Assembly: GCA_965207705.1 (NCBI GenBank)
Contig: OZ242292.1
Location: 1,612,001 to 1,676,000 of the forward strand
Length of the DNA: 64,000 nucleotides
Direction: 5' to 3'
DNA from: JAAOII01 sp965207705
Lineage (GTDB): Bacteria > Pseudomonadota > Gammaproteobacteria > CBDBNL01 > JAAOII01
Made by a program: the position numbers and the translations under genes. The notes under the pieces are model-generated. The model saw nothing but the letters and a program-made list of their open reading frames with translations. It was not told where the DNA came from and made no database searches. Positions 28,510 through 36,199 of this stretch are shown here, piece by piece (the stretch's first letter is position 1; every line of letters begins with the position of its first letter).

Positions 28510-29793
28510 ATGCAATTAAAAGCTAATTCTCATATTGACGACCTAAGCAAATATGTCGCCGATATCGCTTCAGCTGCTCGCACTGCGGCAGCAATTATGG
28601 CAGCTGCCCCTACAGCGCAAAAAAATCATGCTCTACTCATAGCGGCTGACCTACTTGAAAAACAACGCAATAATGTTCTTGCTGCCAATAGCAAGGATAT
28701 GGATAATGCCCAAAGTAACAATCTCGCTACGCCATTGTTAGAGCGTCTGGCTTTAAATGATGAAACCATTAATTCCATGATAACTTCGCTTAAGCAGGTT
28801 GCATCCTTGGCTGACCCTATTGGCGCAATCAGCGAAATGAAGTACCTGCCAAGCGGCATAAGAGTTGGCAAGATGAGGGTTCCGCTTGGAGTTGTCGGCA
28901 TTATTTATGAGTCGCGTCCTAATGTTACCACTGATGCCGCTTCGCTGTGTTTGAAGTCAGGTAATGCCTGTATTCTACGTGGCGGCTCTGAAGCAATTAA
29001 TTCCAACATGGCAATAGCGGAGATTATGCAAAATGCCTTGACTAAGGCAGGCCTTCCAGCGGCAGCAGCTACTCAGGTGCAGTCCACTGACCGCGCTATT
29101 ATTTCGCATTTAATTTCCACTACAGATTATTTGGATGTCCTAATACCGCGCGGTGGCAAAGGACTTATTGAAAAAATTAGCAGCGAGTCGCAGGTGAATG
29201 TTATCAAACATCTTGATGGCAACTGCCACGTGTATGTTGATAAGGACGCCAATTTAGAAATGGCGTTGAAGATATCAGTAAACGCCAAGACCAGACGTTA
29301 TGGAGTGTGCAATGCTATGGAGAGTTTGTTGGTGCATAAGCAAGTTGCCGCAGATTTTCTGCCACAGCTGGCGGGTGAATTGCAGCAGCATAAAGTTGAA
29401 TTACGCGGCTGTCCGCGCGCTTGCCAGATATTGGCAAATATTAATCAGGCAACTGAGGATGATTGGTCTGAGGAATACCTGGCTCCTATATTATCAATAA
29501 AAGTGGTAGATGATCTTAGTGCGGCTATTACGCATATTAATCAATACTCCTCGCATCACACAGATGCAATAATCACTGATATGCATCCCAGTGGTGAGTT
29601 ATTTATAAGAGGAGTGGATTCAAGCTCAGTTATGTGGAACGCCTCAACATCTTTTGCCGATGGTTTTGAATATGGTCTCGGCGCTGAGGTGGGAATTTCC
29701 ACCGATAAGTTTCATGCGCGCGGACCAGTTGGTTTGGAAGGGCTAACCTGCCAGAAATTCGTAGTGTTAGGCACGGGCGAAACCCGCAACTAA
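28510..29793 (+). CDS. proA: Gamma-glutamyl phosphate reductase
   Basis: Second step of proline synthesis: NADPH-dependent reduction of gamma-glutamyl phosphate to glutamate-5-semialdehyde. The 427-residue protein covers the whole ProA family length, with the aldehyde-dehydrogenase-type fold. Recognised segments include the VGIIYESRPNVTTDAASLCLKSGNACILRGG region, the DYLDVLIPRGGKGLI segment, the HLDGNCHVYVD strand, and the VMWNASTSFADGFEYGLGAEVGISTDKFHARGPVGLEGL C-terminus. The catalytic Cys is in the GVCNAMESLL segment, as is usual for the family. The frame is open six codons upstream to a TTG, but that would include the -10 box, so ATG 28510 is chosen. Its usual partner proB is not in the window. 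Confidence 0.96.
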   Translation: MQLKANSHIDDLSKYVADIASAARTAAAIMAAAPTAQKNHALLIAADLLEKQRNNVLAANSKDMDNAQSNNLATPLLERLALNDETINSMITSLKQVASLADPIGAISEMKYLPSGIRVGKMRVPLGVVGIIYESRPNVTTDAASLCLKSGNACILRGGSEAINSNMAIAEIMQNALTKAGLPAAAATQVQSTDRAIISHLISTTDYLDVLIPRGGKGLIEKISSESQVNVIKHLDGNCHVYVDKDANLEMALKISVNAKTRRYGVCNAMESLLVHKQVAADFLPQLAGELQQHKVELRGCPRACQILANINQATEDDWSEEYLAPILSIKVVDDLSAAITHINQYSSHHTDAIITDMHPSGELFIRGVDSSSVMWNASTSFADGFEYGLGAEVGISTDKFHARGPVGLEGLTCQKFVVLGTGETRN

Positions 29794-29858
29794 TCATCTA
29801 GCTGGGGATGGCGCATACACATCCTTATATTTGGCATTAATTTTTTATTCGTATACAC

Positions 29859-29886
29859 TTGACATTAATTATAAAGGTGGTATAAT
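29859..29886 (+). promoter_or_regulatory. Consensus sigma-70 promoter before divergent GLUG lipoprotein
   Basis: A perfect TTGACA (29859-29864) and a perfect TATAAT (29881-29886) are 16 bp apart. This is the best-matched promoter in the window. Unlike many genes here it has a leader of about 100 bases. Confidence 0.75.
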
Positions 29887-29905
29887 TACTTGTGTTAGTG
29901 TAATT

Positions 29906-29921
29906 GTCACTAATAAGTGAC
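29906..29921. promoter_or_regulatory. Operator-like palindrome downstream of the promoter
   Basis: GTCACT-AATA-AGTGAC is a perfect 6+4+6 inverted repeat beginning about 13 bases after the predicted start site. A repressor bound here would block transcription of the lipoprotein gene. No candidate regulator is encoded nearby. Confidence 0.45.
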
Positions 29922-29990
29922 GGTTGACTTATATTGTTTTACAGGTTGGTGAAATAGATAAGTAGATAACGAATCACATTGAGCTATGTT

Positions 29991-31454
29991 ATGTATAATC
30001 TTTTTAGAAAGACGAATGTCTTAGGACGTTGCGTGTTTAATGGGGATGCCACTCAGGTAGAACAAACTACCTCAACTAACCTTTATATTAACTGCTACAT
30101 AAGAATCAGGCGATATATACTTTTTCTTGTTACCCCTATAATTCTCTTCTCTTTAATCTCTTGTACCTTAGATGTAGCTAGCACTGATGATGAGTCGCCA
30201 ACATCACCTCCCTCCAGCTCTAGTAGTGTTACTGCCAAAGGGTTGAGTTCTAATTATGTAAGCATATCCTGGGATAGCGTCTTGGGTGCCACATACTATC
30301 AAGTATATAGCAGCACAGGGTTATTAGTTGCCACTGTTTTCCTTCCTGTCACTAATTATATTGTCACAGGTCTTTTGCCCAATACTGAATACATCTACCA
30401 TGTAAGAGCATGTAATGTATCGGGCTGTTCAGATTTGACCAGCGTCTCCGCAACTACTGAGACCCCACCCATTATCAATGGTACCGCTGAAGTTCCGCCC
30501 ATCATCGATGTTACCGCGGAAGTTCCACCTGTCATTAATGTTACTGCTGAAGTTTCGCCTGTCATTAATGTTACTGCTGAAGTTCCAACTATCATCAGCA
30601 ATGCCGCTGAACTTGCGGCTATTGGCACTAATAGCTCCACTTTATCTGGCGACTATATTCTAACTGGGAATATAGACCTATCCACGATATCCAATTGGCG
30701 ACCCATTGGCGATAACCCATCTAACGGATTTACTGGCAGTTTTGATGGTAATGGCTATAGCATAAGCGGGCTAAGTAGTTCGGGTTATGAATATGCCGGT
30801 TTGTTTGGCTATGTAAAAGACGCCTATATAAGTAATATTGGAGTTATAGCTGGCAATATATCCTCTTCTAATACTTTCGCTTCTTCAGCAGGAGGATTAG
30901 TTGGCTATGCTTATTATAGTGATATTAGCAACTCTTATGCAGTAGTTACGGACGATATATCCGCTTATGATGGAGGAGGGTTGGTTGGCTATGCTTATTA
31001 TAGTGATATTAGCAACTCTTATGCAATGGTTGCGGATGATATATCTGCTTATGATAATTATGGTTCTTCGGCAGGAGGGTTGGTTGGCAAATTTAATGAT
31101 AGTAAGATTAGTAATTCTTATGCAGTAGTTGCAGGTGATATATCTGCTTCTGATGATTACGGTTCTTTGGCGGGAGGGTTGATTGGCTATTTTGTTTACA
31201 GCTTTATATCAGTGGATTACGTTAATAAGGGCGCTCCAGTTAGTAATTCTTATTACAGCGCTAGCCGTGAATATTCGCAAGGGAGTTTTAGTAACTCTTT
31301 TGGAACTTATCAGACAGTTGATGAACTGCGCGCCTTAACTGCTGTGTCTACTGGCTGGGATGGGGCTATCTGGAATTTTGGCACTGATGCCGACCTGCCA
31401 ATGTTGGTTGCTACTCCTCTTACTGTGCCTTTGCCAAGTATTTTCCATGAATAG
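29991..31454 (+). CDS. GLUG-repeat lipoprotein with fibronectin III-like domain
   Basis: A predicted lipoprotein of about 487 residues with a long basic N-region, a hydrophobic segment and lipobox SLISC (Cys about residue 58). A Ser-rich linker and a fibronectin type III-like domain follow (VTAKGLSSNYVSISWDSVLGATYYQVY ... YHVRACNVSGCS), then five near-identical 10-residue repeats of the type TAEVPPIINV (nt 30485-30600), then GLUG-type repeats (AGGLVGYAYYSDISNSYAVV, nt 30770-31190). It shares the GLUG architecture with the 5' cluster but not its Cys tail or DNA similarity. ATG 29991 is chosen; TTG 29979 and GTG 30033 are alternatives and none has a clear ribosome binding site. It lies between proA and nadD, genes that are usually close together. 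A surface-binding role is inferred. Confidence 0.75.
   Translation: MYNLFRKTNVLGRCVFNGDATQVEQTTSTNLYINCYIRIRRYILFLVTPIILFSLISCTLDVASTDDESPTSPPSSSSSVTAKGLSSNYVSISWDSVLGATYYQVYSSTGLLVATVFLPVTNYIVTGLLPNTEYIYHVRACNVSGCSDLTSVSATTETPPIINGTAEVPPIIDVTAEVPPVINVTAEVSPVINVTAEVPTIISNAAELAAIGTNSSTLSGDYILTGNIDLSTISNWRPIGDNPSNGFTGSFDGNGYSISGLSSSGYEYAGLFGYVKDAYISNIGVIAGNISSSNTFASSAGGLVGYAYYSDISNSYAVVTDDISAYDGGGLVGYAYYSDISNSYAMVADDISAYDNYGSSAGGLVGKFNDSKISNSYAVVAGDISASDDYGSLAGGLIGYFVYSFISVDYVNKGAPVSNSYYSASREYSQGSFSNSFGTYQTVDELRALTAVSTGWDGAIWNFGTDADLPMLVATPLTVPLPSIFHE
30465..30610 (+). repeat. 30-bp tandem coding repeats
   Basis: About five tandem units of 30 bp, each containing GCTGAAGTTC or a close variant, encode the TAEVPP-[IV]-[IV]-[IN] decapeptide repeats between the fibronectin-like domain and the GLUG region. 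They probably form an extendable spacer. Confidence 0.7.
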
Positions 31455-31525
31455 AATTATTATGGGCGAGGAGCTATTTGCATCCCCCTGGTTCACCTCA
31501 TTCTAGCCCCACATATATAAGAGAT

Positions 31526-31543
31526 TTGTTATATAATAGGGCT
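31526..31543 (+). promoter_or_regulatory. Promoter of the nadD operon, resembling the proA promoter
   Basis: TTTGTTATATAATA places TATAAT at 31532-31537, 6 bases before the ATG of a short upstream reading frame at 31544. Spacing and sequence closely follow the proA promoter (TTTGCTATATAATA at 28491-28504). Confidence 0.55.
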
Positions 31544-31600
31544 ATGCAACTTAAAGCTGGTTCTATTAGTGTAACCCTCACAAGTCCTTTCCGCCTTTGA
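31544..31600 (+). CDS. Short upstream reading frame (18 aa) overlapping the nadD start
   Basis: ATG 31544 opens an 18-codon frame encoding MQLKAGSISVTLTSPFRL. Its TGA (31598-31600) overlaps the TTG start of nadD (31597) as TTGA, so nadD could be translated by termination-reinitiation. The first residues MQLKA match those of ProA (MQLKANSH), and the promoter in front is also like that of proA. The frame may be a remnant of a duplicated proA 5' end that now serves as a leader peptide. It is not recognised as a known peptide and its expression is unproven. Confidence 0.45.
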   Translation: MQLKAGSISVTLTSPFRL

Positions 31601-32379
31601 AATCATTTGCTTTTTTGGGTGGCGCCTTTGACCCTATTCATATAGGGCACTTAAGAATACTCATTGCGCTTAATGAGATTTTTAACTACACCAAACTATT
31701 CATAATGCCTTATGCTGTTTCTCCCACCGCTAAGGCATCGATTGCAGATGTCCCATCAAGGTTGGCGATGGCGGAGTTGGCGCTGAAAGGTTATAATAAT
31801 TTTGCGCTGGAAAAAATTGAGGCAGCTTATGCCAACCGGGGGGACATAATGCGGGGGGATACAATAGATGCGAACACCAAGGAGGTAACTGCCAATTACA
31901 CCGTAGATACTTTAACCCAACTGCGCCAACTTCATGGCGATGATTGTCATTTTAGTTTTATAGTGGGTGATGATGTTTATGCATCTTTGGATGAGTGGCA
32001 TAAGTGGCAATCGTTATTTAACCTAACTAATATTTTGGTTATTAATAGACACGATACCTCGCCGAGCGCTGCGGTGATAAGTAACGAAAAGGGGAAGATT
32101 ATTAGCAAGCAGATTGATGCGACTAAGTTATCCAATCCTAATAATTCCTCTAAATACTCACAAGATATAAACCAAGTCCATCAAGTAAACGACATGCTTA
32201 ATCCGTGTGATGAGTTTATTTCCTGCCCTAATGGCGGTATAATAAAGGTTAAACTACCTGTGCTTGATATTTCCTCTTCTGATATTCGCGCTAAATTAGC
32301 GGCTGGCGAAGATACTTCATTCTTAGTTCCGCCACAGGTGTTTGAATATATTAAAATCAATCAACTATATAGAGGATAA
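31597..32379 (+). CDS. nadD: Nicotinate-nucleotide adenylyltransferase
   Basis: Transfers AMP from ATP to nicotinate mononucleotide, forming deamido-NAD in NAD synthesis. The nucleotidyltransferase signature GGAFDPIHIGHLR is at residues 7-19, with the second motif ISSSDIRAKLAAG near residue 225. At 260 residues it is longer than the usual 210-220: extra stretches lie around residues 77-100 and an Asn/Ser/Gln-rich segment at about residues 165-205. TTG at 31597 is the only in-frame start, because a TAG lies upstream at 31567-31569. rsfS follows with no gap. Confidence 0.92.
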   Translation: MKSFAFLGGAFDPIHIGHLRILIALNEIFNYTKLFIMPYAVSPTAKASIADVPSRLAMAELALKGYNNFALEKIEAAYANRGDIMRGDTIDANTKEVTANYTVDTLTQLRQLHGDDCHFSFIVGDDVYASLDEWHKWQSLFNLTNILVINRHDTSPSAAVISNEKGKIISKQIDATKLSNPNNSSKYSQDINQVHQVNDMLNPCDEFISCPNGGIIKVKLPVLDISSSDIRAKLAAGEDTSFLVPPQVFEYIKINQLYRG

Positions 32380-32736
32380 ATGGAAGATAAAAAACAGGAT
32401 ATGAATAGCAAGGATATAGCAAGTTTCCTACTTGCGGCAATGGAGGATATAAAAGCGGATAATCCAGTTTGTATGGATGTGCGCGAAATAACTGATATAA
32501 CCGATTATATGCTGGTGGCAGCTGGTTCTTCTAGTCGTCATATTAAGGGTATATGCAGTCGCATATTAGAGGCGGCAAAACAGAATAATGTGGAAGTGTT
32601 AGGAGTTGAGGGTGAAGATAGTAAAGAATGGGTGCTGATAGACCTAAACTCAGTTATAGCCCATGTTATGTCTTCTGAGCAAAGGGAACTTTATCAGCTG
32701 GAATCATTATGGAGCGTCCCGCCTGAAAGCAAGTGA
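32380..32736 (+). CDS. rsfS: Ribosomal silencing factor RsfS
   Basis: A 118-residue member of the RsfS/DUF143 (Iojap) family, which binds ribosomal protein uL14 on the large subunit and blocks subunit joining under poor nutrition. Family landmarks are the DITDYMLVAAGSSSRHIKGI segment and the GVEGEDSKEWVLIDLNSVIAHVM segment with the conserved WVLID. The ATG follows the nadD stop directly, and AGAGGA just upstream serves as ribosome binding site, so the two are co-translated. The usual next gene in this order, rlmH, is absent. Confidence 0.93.
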   Translation: MEDKKQDMNSKDIASFLLAAMEDIKADNPVCMDVREITDITDYMLVAAGSSSRHIKGICSRILEAAKQNNVEVLGVEGEDSKEWVLIDLNSVIAHVMSSEQRELYQLESLWSVPPESK

Positions 32737-32783
32737 TGAAAGCGGACGATTATGTAATAAGCTATATTTGACTTATTCCCATA

Positions 32784-32797
32784 TATAATTACTAATA
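32784..32797 (+). promoter_or_regulatory. -10 element before mrdA (near-leaderless)
   Basis: TATAAT at 32784-32789 ends 8 bases before the ATG at 32798. TTGACT lies at 32768-32773, but its 10-bp spacing is too short for a normal -35. It would give mrdA-rodA an internal promoter. Confidence 0.45.
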
Positions 32798-34654
32798 ATG
32801 GCATTTTTTTCAAGCAAGGCGATAAGAAACCAGGTAGAGGAGAATAGAATCTTCCGCGTCCGTATAGGAGTGCTTAGTTTCATGCTTCTGATAATGTTTG
32901 TCGTAATATTGTCAAGAGTTGCCTACTTGCAATTAATCAACTATGATGAACAGATTAGTCGCGCTGAGGATTACCACATAAGATTACGCACCATAACCCC
33001 AGAAAGAGGATTAGTGTATGATGCCAAAGGACGGTTATTGGCGGGCAACATATTATCTTATGCTTTATATATCCATCCTCTTAAGATAAAGAACACAGAG
33101 CTTCTTATAAAGGGGATTGGAAAATTGCTCCCATTGAAAGAAGAAGCACTCCAAAGTTTTTATAAAGAGCTGGCAAATGTCAGAAGACGTAATCAGCTAA
33201 TCTTGCTGCATGAAGTCCTTACCGAAGAAGAAATTGCCAAATTAATGGTTAATCGCTATAGATTATCTGGCATTGATATTCAGCCACATTTTCAGAGATT
33301 TTATCCACAGGGGGAGTTAGTGAGTCATGCGATTGGTTACACAGGAATAGTATCGGATAAGGATAAGCAGAATATTAATCTTGAATATTATAGCGACCTG
33401 AACAGAATAGGTAAATTAGGACTTGAACGTTTTTACGAAAAGGAGCTAAGAGGTGTTCCAGGTGTAGAAGAAGTTGGAGTTAATGCTTATGGCAGAGTAG
33501 TGGAAGTATATCGTCAGGAAAGACCACAAAGAGGGCTTGATATGTCGTTATGGCTTGATATGAGTATTCAAGAATTTGTGTGGGATGTGCTTGGAGATAA
33601 AAAAGGGACGATTATAGTTTTGGATGCTAATAGCGGCGGGATTGTTTCAATGATTAGCAAACCATCTTATGATAATAACAAGTTTGTTGCGGGGATTAGT
33701 CGCGCCGAGTTTGCTAAGCTGCGCAATCAGAAGTCCGCTCCATTACTTAACCGCGCAGTTGCTGGCAGATACCCGCCTGGCTCAACAATTAAGCCATTTT
33801 ATTCCATCATTGCTTTGAGCAATGAAGTGGTTACACCTAAAGATACTATATTTGATGAAGGATATTTTAGCCCGCCTAATAGTGATATTGTATTTCGTAA
33901 TTGGAAGAGATCGGGGCACGGCGAGGTTAATCTAAAACGGGCTATACGAGTGTCTTCAGACACATACTTTTATAATCTGGCAGCCAACATGGGCTATGAT
34001 TTGATGAGAGAAGGTCTTGAGAGATTTGGCTTTGGTAAAAAAAGCGCTCATGATATCCATGATGAATTAACCTTACCCCTACCGACCGAACAATGGAAAA
34101 TGGAAAAGTATAATCTTCCTTGGTTTCCTGGCGATACAGTTAATATGGGAATAGGGCAAGGGTATTTTGTATCCACCCCTATGCAGCTGGCAGCTGCAAC
34201 TTTAATTTTGGTTAACAAGGGCAAGAATATTAGACCGCGTCTGGTTAAACAAATTGCAACAGAGGCAATGTATGAAGGATCTCCAGATATGGCAATTAGT
34301 TCCGATGAAAAGAATTGGGACTTGGTCTTCGCAGGCATGGAGGAAGTTATGCATCACAAAGAAGGAACTGCAAGAAGAGCGGGCTATAATGCCGCCTATA
34401 GAATGGCTGGAAAAACAGGGACCTCGCAAGTGATATCTCTTAAAATTATTGAAGCAGCAAAAAGTGAGGGGCGGGAAATAAGGGAAGAGTGGGAAGACCA
34501 TGCTTCGTTCACTGGATATGTGCCAGCAGATGACCCTAAGTATATAGTCACAGTTGTGTTAGAAAATGGCGGTTCTGGTTCTCGTGCTGCTCTGCTTGCA
34601 AGAGAAGTGACGGATTATCTAATATTAGGAGAAGATAAAATTGGGTTGAAATAA
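32798..34654 (+). CDS. mrdA: Penicillin-binding protein 2 (elongasome transpeptidase)
   Basis: Class B PBP that cross-links peptidoglycan during cell elongation, partnered by RodA. It has 618 residues: short cytoplasmic end, one membrane anchor (about 22-45), the pedestal domain with TPERGLVYDAKGRLLAGN, and a transpeptidase domain. The active-site SxxK is GSTIK (residues about 328-332), the second motif is SSD (in VSSDTYFYNL), and KTGTS is near residue 545. These are all present, so the enzyme should be active and a target for beta-lactams. Its stop overlaps the rodA start by one base (TAATG), which couples the two. Confidence 0.95.
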   Translation: MAFFSSKAIRNQVEENRIFRVRIGVLSFMLLIMFVVILSRVAYLQLINYDEQISRAEDYHIRLRTITPERGLVYDAKGRLLAGNILSYALYIHPLKIKNTELLIKGIGKLLPLKEEALQSFYKELANVRRRNQLILLHEVLTEEEIAKLMVNRYRLSGIDIQPHFQRFYPQGELVSHAIGYTGIVSDKDKQNINLEYYSDLNRIGKLGLERFYEKELRGVPGVEEVGVNAYGRVVEVYRQERPQRGLDMSLWLDMSIQEFVWDVLGDKKGTIIVLDANSGGIVSMISKPSYDNNKFVAGISRAEFAKLRNQKSAPLLNRAVAGRYPPGSTIKPFYSIIALSNEVVTPKDTIFDEGYFSPPNSDIVFRNWKRSGHGEVNLKRAIRVSSDTYFYNLAANMGYDLMREGLERFGFGKKSAHDIHDELTLPLPTEQWKMEKYNLPWFPGDTVNMGIGQGYFVSTPMQLAAATLILVNKGKNIRPRLVKQIATEAMYEGSPDMAISSDEKNWDLVFAGMEEVMHHKEGTARRAGYNAAYRMAGKTGTSQVISLKIIEAAKSEGREIREEWEDHASFTGYVPADDPKYIVTVVLENGGSGSRAALLAREVTDYLILGEDKIGLK

Positions 34655-35793
34655 TGAGTACTAATATTCTACGCCGTGACCGTTTTATAAAAAGGTCTTT
34701 TATTGCTCGGTTAACTCGTATTGAATCAACTAACCTTGATATCCCCTTAGTGCTGTTGCTTGCGCTCCTTATGGTTATTAGTTTGTTCACTATATATAGT
34801 GCCAGTGGAGGCAATATAATATTAGTATCCAAGCAAGCAATATTTTTTGTACTCGGCTTTGTTATAATGTTTACAGTGGCAAGGTTTGAGATATATCATT
34901 TTCGCAGATTTGCTTTTATTCTGTATATTGCCGGGCTATTTTTATTAATCCTAACGTTATTTATTGGGCCCGAGATAAATGGTTCTAAACGTTGGATTAA
35001 TCTTGGCTTGGTTAATTTTCAGCCAGCAGAATATATGAAAATAGTTCTGCCATTAACTATCTGCTGGCTGCTAACCTACAAGCCCCTTCCCATTAGTTGG
35101 TATCAATTAGCTGCCATAATATGTGTAGTTTTTGTTCCAGTTGCTTTGGTGTTTTTACAGCCAGATTTAGGGACGGCGATAATCATAGTATCTTCCGCCG
35201 CCTGCCTCATTTTTCTTGCTGGCATACGGATGAAAATAGTTGTGCCTATGTTAATTATTTTTGCTGCGAGTTTGCCTTTGGCTTGGCGTTACATTTTGCT
35301 TGATTATCATAAGAAGAGAATACTTTCTTTTGTTGACCCAGATTCCGACCCATTGGGTTCTGGTTGGAGCTTAATTCAATCCAAGATAGCTGTGGGAACT
35401 GGAGGGGTGTTTGGCAAGGGATGGGGTAATAGTGATCAAGCTAACTATGAGTTCTTGCCCGAGACCCATACAGATTTTATTTTCTCAGTATTTGCGGAAG
35501 AGAATGGTCTTTTAGGGGTTTTGTTATTATTATCAATTTACTTTTTAGTTATTATTCGCAGCTTTTATATTGCCATGCAAGCAAGGGATTCATTTGAAAA
35601 GCTATTCTGTGGAGGTTTGATTTTTATTTTTTCCAGCTATATACTTATTAATATAGGAATGGTTACAGGTTTGCTGCCCATAGTGGGAGTTCCCTTGCCT
35701 TTGATAAGTTATGGCGGAACTTCTTTGGTTACTGCTATGGGGGCGTTTGGTATCCTTATGTCGGTTGCAGTTCATAGTCACAAGGTAACATAA
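34654..35793 (+). CDS. rodA: Rod-shape SEDS glycosyltransferase RodA
   Basis: SEDS-family peptidoglycan polymerase of the inner membrane, working with PBP2 in lateral wall synthesis; 379 residues with about ten membrane segments. Family signatures include NGSKRWINLG, the QPDLGTA motif with its conserved Asp, GSGWSLIQSKIAVGTGGVFGKGWG, FLPETHTDFIFSVFAEENGL, and the C-terminal GVPLPLISYGGTSL. The operon start is inside the mrdA stop. The next 400 bases hold only repeat elements. Confidence 0.95.
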   Translation: MSTNILRRDRFIKRSFIARLTRIESTNLDIPLVLLLALLMVISLFTIYSASGGNIILVSKQAIFFVLGFVIMFTVARFEIYHFRRFAFILYIAGLFLLILTLFIGPEINGSKRWINLGLVNFQPAEYMKIVLPLTICWLLTYKPLPISWYQLAAIICVVFVPVALVFLQPDLGTAIIIVSSAACLIFLAGIRMKIVVPMLIIFAASLPLAWRYILLDYHKKRILSFVDPDSDPLGSGWSLIQSKIAVGTGGVFGKGWGNSDQANYEFLPETHTDFIFSVFAEENGLLGVLLLLSIYFLVIIRSFYIAMQARDSFEKLFCGGLIFIFSSYILINIGMVTGLLPIVGVPLPLISYGGTSLVTAMGAFGILMSVAVHSHKVT

Positions 35794-35883
35794 ATTTACT
35801 TGTTCCTCTCTTGCGACGCAATTCTGGTATGTTGCTTGAATTCACGACGCATTTCTGGTATGGTGTTTGAACGAACGATGATG

Positions 35884-35938
35884 GTCTGTAGGGGCGGAGC
35901 TGCGCTCCGCCCGCAAAATGCATAATACTCGCGACAAA
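35884..35938 (+). repeat. Dispersed GC-rich hairpin repeat, copy 4 (short form)
   Basis: This is the shortest clean form: GTCTGTAGGGGCGGAGC, three bases, then GCTCCGCCCGCAAAATGCAT and the CTCGCGACAAA end. The two arms GGGCGGAGC and GCTCCGCCC are perfectly complementary. Confidence 0.85.
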
Positions 35939-35958
35939 CCATCAGCATGCTCGCATCG

Positions 35959-35993
35959 CTCTGCCCGCAAAATGCATAACACTCGCGACAAAC
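35959..35993 (+). repeat. Dispersed repeat, copy 5 (right half only)
   Basis: CTCTGCCCGCAAAATGCATA followed by ACTCGCGACAAA repeats the right half of the preceding copy without the left arm. It shows that the element is composite and can be partially duplicated. Confidence 0.7.
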
Positions 35994-36080
35994 CCTCGCT
36001 ATGCTCGCGACCTTCTTATATGTGATGCATAAATTCTTGCGACACCCGTTTGATATAATGCATAAATTCTTGCAACACAG

Positions 36081-36135
36081 GTCTGTAGGGGCGGAGCTGT
36101 GCTCCGCCCGCAAAATGTATAATACTCGCGACAAA
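36081..36135 (+). repeat. Dispersed GC-rich hairpin repeat, copy 6 (short form)
   Basis: Another short form with arms GGGCGGAGC and GCTCCGCCC around TGT, ending ATAATACTCGCGACAAA. It lies 65 bases before the methyltransferase gene. The whole stretch 35794-36199 contains only these repeats and related ATGCATAAATTCTTGC segments. Confidence 0.85.
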
Positions 36136-36183
36136 CTCTCGGCATGCTCGCCTTATTTATTAATTTATTATTAAGAATTATTT

Positions 36184-36199
36184 TATAATAACTGTAGTT
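36184..36199 (+). promoter_or_regulatory. -10 element of the methyltransferase gene
   Basis: TATAAT at 36184-36189 lies 10 bases before the ATG at 36200, giving a leader of about three bases at most. Confidence 0.5.

Noticed and set aside
31592..31602. RF2-like programmed frameshift (CTTTGA) joining the short upstream frame to nadD
   Set aside because: A +1 shift at CTT TGA leads into the third frame, not that of nadD; the stop-start overlap TTGA fits reinitiation better.
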